A stretch of 9,293 bases of DNA. It comes from Pseudomonadota bacterium (GTDB taxonomy: Bacteria > Pseudomonadota > Alphaproteobacteria > Rhizobiales > Xanthobacteraceae). Every line of letters begins with the position of its first letter. Within the stretch, counting starts at the first letter, position 1. The notes beneath the pieces were generated by a model that worked only from the letters and a program-made list of their open reading frames with translations, was not told where the DNA came from and did not search any database. Positions 5,841-9,293 of this stretch are shown here, one piece after another. Made by a program: the position numbers and the translations under genes. The stretch covers positions 1 to 9,293 of the forward strand of contig JAEWBW010000574.1 in assembly GCA_023390955.1 (NCBI GenBank). Direction: 5' to 3'.

Positions 5841-6869
5841 ATGGCCCTGGCCCGCGGCCGCCGCAGCGACGGCGCGTTCAATTACTGGCCCGGCTTCGTC
5901 GACGCGCTGTCGACGCTGGTGCTGTCGATCGTGTTCCTGCTCTCGGTCTTCCTGGTCGTGCAGTTCTTCCTGTCGCAGGAGGTCACCGGCAAGGACAAGG
6001 CGCTGGAGCAGCTCAACGCCAGGATCGCCCAGCTCAACGAGCTGTTGTCGCTGGAGAAGCTCGGCAAGCTCAGCCTCGACGACCAGGTCTCGCAGCTCAG
6101 GGCCGGACTGACAGCGGCCGAGGGTGAACGCGACCGGCTGAAGGGCCTCTATGACGGGCTGGCGAGCTCCGGCAACGACGCGCAGGGCAAGGCCAACGAG
6201 CTCAACAAGGCGCTGGATTCCGAGAAGCAGGTCACCGCGCGGGCGCTGGCGCAGATTGAGGTCTTGAACCAGCAGATCAGTGCGCTGCGCCGGCAACTCG
6301 CCGCACTCGAAGAGGCGCTCGACGCCTCCGAGAAGCGCGACAAGGAATCGCAGACCCGGATTGCCGATCTCGGCTCACGGCTGAACGTGGCGCTGGCCCA
6401 GCGCGTGCAGGAATTGTCGCGCTATCGCTCGGAGTTTTTCGGCCGCCTGCGCGCCATCCTCGGCAACCGGCCCGACATCCGCATCGTCGGCGACCGCTTC
6501 GTGTTCCAGTCGGAAGTGTTCTTCGACACCGGACAGGCGACCTTGCTGCCGGAAGGCCGCGCCGAGCTCGACTCTTTGGCAGCCGCGCTGATCGAGCTCG
6601 ACAAGAAAATCCCGAACGAGATCGCCTGGGTGCTCCGCGTCGATGGCCACACCGACGTGCGGCCGGTCAACGGCCCGAACTTCAAGTCGAATTGGGATCT
6701 GTCGGCGGCGCGCGCGATCTCGGTGGTGCAATACCTGGTCTCGCTCGGTGTGCCGGCCCAGCGCCTCGTTGCTGCCGGCTTCGGCGAATTCCAGCCGCTC
6801 GACAATGGCAACACCGAAGAAGCCTACAAGCGCAACCGCCGCATCGAGCTGAAGCTGACGGAGCGGTAG
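5841..6869 (+). CDS. MotB-like protein: single membrane helix, long periplasmic coiled coil, OmpA-type peptidoglycan-binding domain
   Basis: 342 residues. A short cytoplasmic N terminus (RGRRSDGAFNYWPG) leads into one membrane helix (19-44) that starts with FVDALSTLVL; Asp21 is in the position of the essential ion-binding Asp of MotB. Residues about 46-195 are a nearly continuous heptad-like helix rich in Leu, Glu, Lys and Gln (for example LNQQISALRRQLAALEEAL), predicted to be a coiled coil. The C-terminal OmpA/MotB domain has FDTGQATLLPEGRAEL, DGHTD (268-272), LSAARAISVVQYL with Arg291, and KRNRRIEL (330-337). Asp272 and Arg291 correspond to the diaminopimelate-binding pair of OmpA. The protein should anchor the MotA-like channel to peptidoglycan. 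The coiled coil is far longer than the linker of flagellar MotB. Annotation pipelines usually call such proteins peptidoglycan-binding or OmpA family. Confidence 0.9.
   Translation: MALARGRRSDGAFNYWPGFVDALSTLVLSIVFLLSVFLVVQFFLSQEVTGKDKALEQLNARIAQLNELLSLEKLGKLSLDDQVSQLRAGLTAAEGERDRLKGLYDGLASSGNDAQGKANELNKALDSEKQVTARALAQIEVLNQQISALRRQLAALEEALDASEKRDKESQTRIADLGSRLNVALAQRVQELSRYRSEFFGRLRAILGNRPDIRIVGDRFVFQSEVFFDTGQATLLPEGRAELDSLAAALIELDKKIPNEIAWVLRVDGHTDVRPVNGPNFKSNWDLSAARAISVVQYLVSLGVPAQRLVAAGFGEFQPLDNGNTEEAYKRNRRIELKLTER
6860..6863 (+). promoter_or_regulatory. Shine-Dalgarno (GGAG) that decides the GTG start of the acetyltransferase
   Basis: GGAG inside the last codons of the MotB-like gene lies 5 nt before GTG 6869. 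It supports the GTG as the true start, since the frame is open further upstream only as a shadow of the MotB-like gene and has no better initiation site. Confidence 0.7.
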
Positions 6870-7312
6870 TGGCCATCCAGCTCCGCCCCTACCGTCCCGA
6901 GGACGAAGCTGCGACAATCGATCTCTGGCATCGCACCTGGCAGCAGGCCTATCCGCAGATCGACTTCGCGGCGCGGCTGGACTGGTGGCGCGAGCGCTGG
7001 CGCAAGGATCTGGTGCCGAAGGCGTCGATTGTCGTCGCCGAAGAGGACGGCGCGCTGACGGGCTTCGTCACCATCGACGGCGAAGGTTACCTCGATCAGC
7101 TCTGTGTCACGCCGGAGCGCTGGGGCTCCGATGCCGCAAGGCTGCTGGTGGACGAGGCCAAGCGCCTCTCGCCGTCCGGAGTCGCATTGCTGGTCAACAA
7201 GGACAACAACCGCGCCATCCGCTTCTACGAGCGCAACGGCTTCGTGCATGCGGGCGACGACGTCAATCCGACCTCGGGGCGGCCGGTGCTGCGGATGGAA
7301 TGGCGGACGTAA
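6869..7312 (+). CDS. GNAT-family N-acetyltransferase
   Basis: A 147-residue acetyl-CoA-dependent acetyltransferase fold. It begins with (M)AIQLRPYRPEDEAATIDLW, a typical GNAT N terminus, then a Trp-rich helix (WWRERW). The strand ASIVVAEEDGALTGFVTI leads into YLDQLCVTPERWGSDAARLL (74-93) and ends with LVNKDNNRAIRFYERNGF (108-125), the classic GNAT motif B. The acetyl-CoA loop is unusual: ERWGSDA replaces the usual [QR]xxGx[GA], with Asp at the second Gly position. The GTG start shares one base with the TAG stop of the MotB-like gene, so the two are translationally coupled. The substrate is unknown; small molecule, protein and cell-wall amine acceptors are all possible. The coupling hints at a link to the motor pair but could be simple operon packing. 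Confidence 0.88.
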   Translation: MAIQLRPYRPEDEAATIDLWHRTWQQAYPQIDFAARLDWWRERWRKDLVPKASIVVAEEDGALTGFVTIDGEGYLDQLCVTPERWGSDAARLLVDEAKRLSPSGVALLVNKDNNRAIRFYERNGFVHAGDDVNPTSGRPVLRMEWRT

Positions 7313-7336
7313 CGCGCCGCACCGACCTCTAGCGAC

Positions 7337-7341
7337 GGAGG
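7337..7341 (+). promoter_or_regulatory. Shine-Dalgarno (GGAGG) of the small membrane protein, within a small inverted repeat
   Basis: GGAGG stands 6 nt before the ATG at 7348, a strong site supporting translation of the 74-residue frame. Five-base arms CTAGC (7329-7333) and GCTAG (7341-7345) flank it, leaving most of it in a 7-nt loop. The stem is short, so a regulatory role is doubtful. Confidence 0.7.
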
Positions 7342-7347
7342 CTAGCG

Positions 7348-7572
7348 ATGGACTGGAGCGATGTCGCCAAGGGCTGCGCGGTCTTTGGTTGCGTGCTCGT
7401 CGCGGGATGGTTGTCGATCGGCTATGTCGACCGGCAGTTTGCAACGCCGCCCGTGGCCGAAACGTCGGACCCGACGTCGACCGCCTGCGTCAACACCGAT
7501 GGAAGCTGGAAGAACTGGCCCTGGCCGAACGTTCCGGCGCTGTCGCCGAAATGTCCACCGGACCAGAAGTGA
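7348..7572 (+). CDS. Small membrane-anchored protein of unknown function (74 aa)
   Basis: I do not recognise a characterised family. The frame has an ATG, a strong GGAGG at 6-nt spacing and a TGA. Residues 9-27 form one hydrophobic helix (GCAVFGCVLVAGWLSIGYV). With Lys8 before it and Asp28/Arg29 after it, the tail could lie in the periplasm. The tail has a Pro/Thr-rich stretch (33-46), a Trp-rich motif SWKNWPWPNVP (53-63) and two cysteines, Cys47 and Cys69, which could form a disulfide across the motif. Cys15 lies inside the helix with no lipobox, so a lipoprotein is unlikely. It starts 35 bp after the acetyltransferase stop, so it is probably the last gene of the four-gene operon, or a separate small gene. 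It ends 5 bp from the convergent ABC transporter. Confidence 0.7.
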   Translation: MDWSDVAKGCAVFGCVLVAGWLSIGYVDRQFATPPVAETSDPTSTACVNTDGSWKNWPWPNVPALSPKCPPDQK

Positions 7573-7577
7573 CGCTC

Positions 7578-9293
7578 TCACACCCCTTCGAACTGCAGGC
7601 GCGCGAGCCGCGCATAGAGGCCGTTGGCAGCAACAAGCTCGGCATGCGTGCCCTGCTCGACGATCCTGCCCTGGTCCATCACCAGGATGCGGTCGCATGA
7701 CAGCACGGTGGCCAGGCGATGCGCGATCACGAGCGTGGTGCGATGGCGCATCAATTCTTCCAGCGCGGTCTGCACCAGGGTCTCGCTTTCCGCATCGAGC
7801 GACGAGGTCGCTTCATCGAGCAGCAGCAGCGGGGCGTCGCGCAGGATGGCGCGGGCAATCGCGATGCGCTGGCGCTGGCCGCCGGACAGCATCACGCCGC
7901 GCTCACCGAGCGCGGTCTCGAAGCCCTCCGGCAGGCGGCGGATGAATTCGGCCGCGTGCGCCAGCTCCGCGGCGCGCTCGACCTCGGCATCGCTGGCGTC
8001 GGGCCGGCCGAAGCGGATGTTTTCCCGGGCGCTGGCGGCGAACACCACCGATTCCTGCGGCACCAGCGCGACGCGCGCACGCAGCTCGCGCGGATCAACC
8101 GATCTGACGGGCACGCCGTCGAGCGCGATCGCTCCGGATGCAGGATCGTAGAAGCGCAGCAACAGATGAAACAGCGTGCTCTTGCCGGCGCCGGAGGGGC
8201 CGACGATCGCGACCTTCTCGCCCGGACGCACGCTCAGCGACACGGCATCGAGCACATTGACGTCGGGCCGCGCCGGATAAGCGAAGCTGACGCGGTCGAA
8301 GCCGACCTCGCCGCGAGCAGGCGACGGCAGCGCACGTGGCGCTGCGGGCGCGGCGATCTGCGGCTGCACGTGCAAAATCTCGAACAGGCGTTCGGCCGCG
8401 CCTGACGCCGCGGACACTTCGCCCCACACCTCGCTCAACTGGCCGAGGCCGGCCGCGGCGAAGGCCGCATAGAGCACGAACTGGCCGAGCCGGCCCGGCG
8501 TGATGGAGCCGACCAGCACGTCATGCGAGCCGATCCAAAGGATCGCGACCACGCTCGAGAACACGATGAAGATGATGATGGCGGTGAGCACCGCGCGCGC
8601 CTGGGTCGACGTGCGTGCAGCCTCATAGGCCTGCTCGACTTCGCCGCCAAAGCGCTTCTCGGCGAAACGCTCACTGGTATAGGCCTGCACGGTGCGGATG
8701 GCGTTGACGAGCTCGGACGCATAGGCCGAGGCATCGGCGAGCGTATCCTGCGCATTGCGCGACAGCCGCCGTACCCAGCGACCGAATGCGACCAGCGGCA
8801 GCACGATCAGCGGAATCGCCAGCAGCACGAAGCCTGACAGGCGCGGGCTCGTGATCACCATCATCGCGGTGGCGCCGAAAAACATCATGAGATTGCGCAG
8901 CGCGATCGAGACGGAGGCGCCGACCGCGGACTTGATCTGGGTGGTGTCGGCGGTGAGCCGCGACACCAGCTCGCCGCTGCGCGCGGTGTCGAAGAAACTC
9001 GGCGAGAGCGACAGCAGATGAGAGAACACATCGCGCCGGAGATCGGCGACGATGCGCTCGCCGATGGTCATGACAAGGTAGTAGCGCGCGGCACTCGCCA
9101 GCGCGAGCACGGCCACGACGGCGATCATCACCGCGAAGTAGTTGTTGATCATCGCGATGCCTTCGGCGGTCAGGCCGAAATCGATCATGCGGCGGACCGC
9201 GACCGGCACCAGCAGCGTCGTCAGCGCGGCGATCGTAAGCGCAATGAAGGCGAGCGCGGCGCGGCCGCGGTAGCGGGACACATAGGGCGCAAG
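7578..9293 (-). CDS. ABC exporter half-transporter, fused permease and ATPase (MsbA-like, ABCB type), 5' end outside window
   Basis: A type IV ABC exporter subunit that works as a dimer in the inner membrane, moving lipid-like or hydrophobic substrates outward. The frame is open through the right edge: it continues upstream of the GTG at 9281 as LAPY, a common start to this domain, so the true start is most likely outside. At least 571 residues are present. The membrane domain with six helices covers about the first 300 residues. The ATPase has Walker A GPSGAGKST (361-369, counted from the GTG), the Q-loop in LVPQESVVF, signature LSGGQRQRIAIARA (from 465), Walker B LLLLDEATSSLD with Asp489 and Glu490, and the switch His521 in IAHRLAT. 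All catalytic elements are intact. The overall sequence resembles the alphaproteobacterial MsbA-related group; the substrate is not known. It converges on the small-protein gene with a 5-bp gap and no recognisable terminator hairpin between them. Confidence 0.93.
   Translation of the reverse strand, partial: LAPYVSRYRGRAALAFIALTIAALTTLLVPVAVRRMIDFGLTAEGIAMINNYFAVMIAVVAVLALASAARYYLVMTIGERIVADLRRDVFSHLLSLSPSFFDTARSGELVSRLTADTTQIKSAVGASVSIALRNLMMFFGATAMMVITSPRLSGFVLLAIPLIVLPLVAFGRWVRRLSRNAQDTLADASAYASELVNAIRTVQAYTSERFAEKRFGGEVEQAYEAARTSTQARAVLTAIIIFIVFSSVVAILWIGSHDVLVGSITPGRLGQFVLYAAFAAAGLGQLSEVWGEVSAASGAAERLFEILHVQPQIAAPAAPRALPSPARGEVGFDRVSFAYPARPDVNVLDAVSLSVRPGEKVAIVGPSGAGKSTLFHLLLRFYDPASGAIALDGVPVRSVDPRELRARVALVPQESVVFAASARENIRFGRPDASDAEVERAAELAHAAEFIRRLPEGFETALGERGVMLSGGQRQRIAIARAILRDAPLLLLDEATSSLDAESETLVQTALEELMRHRTTLVIAHRLATVLSCDRILVMDQGRIVEQGTHAELVAANGLYARLARLQFEGV

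Noticed and set aside
4611..6296. A 561-codon minus-strand open frame opposite the MotA-like and MotB-like genes
   Set aside because: It is low-complexity, rich in His, Arg, Gln, Leu and Asp, and typical of antisense frames in GC-rich genes. The plus-strand frames carry the conserved motifs.
4788..6869. A Zorya anti-phage system (ZorA/ZorB)
   Set aside because: The two proteins share the MotA and MotB-OmpA architecture with ZorA and ZorB, but no ZorC, ZorD or ZorE gene follows. The neighbours are a GNAT, a small protein and an ABC exporter, with no sign of a defence island.
4788..6869. Flagellar MotA/MotB or Tol-Pal genes
   Set aside because: There are no flagellar, tolA, tolB or pal genes in the window. 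The first protein's GLLGTFWG motif is closer to ExbB/TolQ, while the second has a full wall-binding domain and a very long coiled coil, unlike TolR/ExbD.
7573..7577. A bidirectional terminator between the convergent small-protein and ABC transporter genes
   Set aside because: The gap is only 5 bp and I see no GC-rich hairpin with a T-run in or beside it.

Overview
The window is GC-rich chromosomal DNA, with G or C favoured at third codon positions and dense gene packing. It resembles an alphaproteobacterium of the Rhizobiales, most likely Bradyrhizobium or a close relative. That placement rests on protein style and gene content, not on a database search. Every gene I can support looks intact. 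The two outermost genes run off the window edges. I see no tRNA, rRNA, CRISPR array, insertion sequence or prophage gene.

Left part (1-2536, minus strand): an AcrAB-type RND efflux operon. A lipoprotein membrane-fusion protein is followed after 6 bp by the inner-membrane pump, of which the first 446 residues are present. The 231-bp region upstream holds two perfect inverted repeats, a near-perfect 16-bp direct repeat and a plausible promoter whose -35 element lies under one palindrome. No regulator gene is next to it within the window.

Middle-left (2768-4614, minus strand): a translationally coupled pair with an ATGA overlap. The first gene is a DUF1295 membrane protein (steroid 5-alpha-reductase/ICMT-like fold). 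The second is a SAM-dependent methyltransferase of the cyclopropane-fatty-acid-synthase superfamily. Its motifs resemble plant coclaurine N-methyltransferases more than E. coli Cfa. This is the first candidate for uncharacterised biochemistry.

Middle-right (4788-7572, plus strand): a tightly packed run of four genes. They are a MotA/TolQ/ExbB-like ion channel subunit, a MotB-like protein (one membrane helix with a conserved Asp, a long periplasmic coiled coil, and an OmpA-type peptidoglycan-binding domain), a GNAT acetyltransferase starting at a GTG that overlaps the previous stop, and a 74-residue membrane-anchored small protein. The first two look like a stator-type, proton- or sodium-driven motor bound to the wall, with no flagellar, Tol-Pal or Zorya genes nearby. 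This is the second candidate for an undescribed system.

Right edge (7578-9293, minus strand): an MsbA-like ABC exporter half-transporter, convergent with the four-gene run and only 5 bp from it. Its start lies outside the window.
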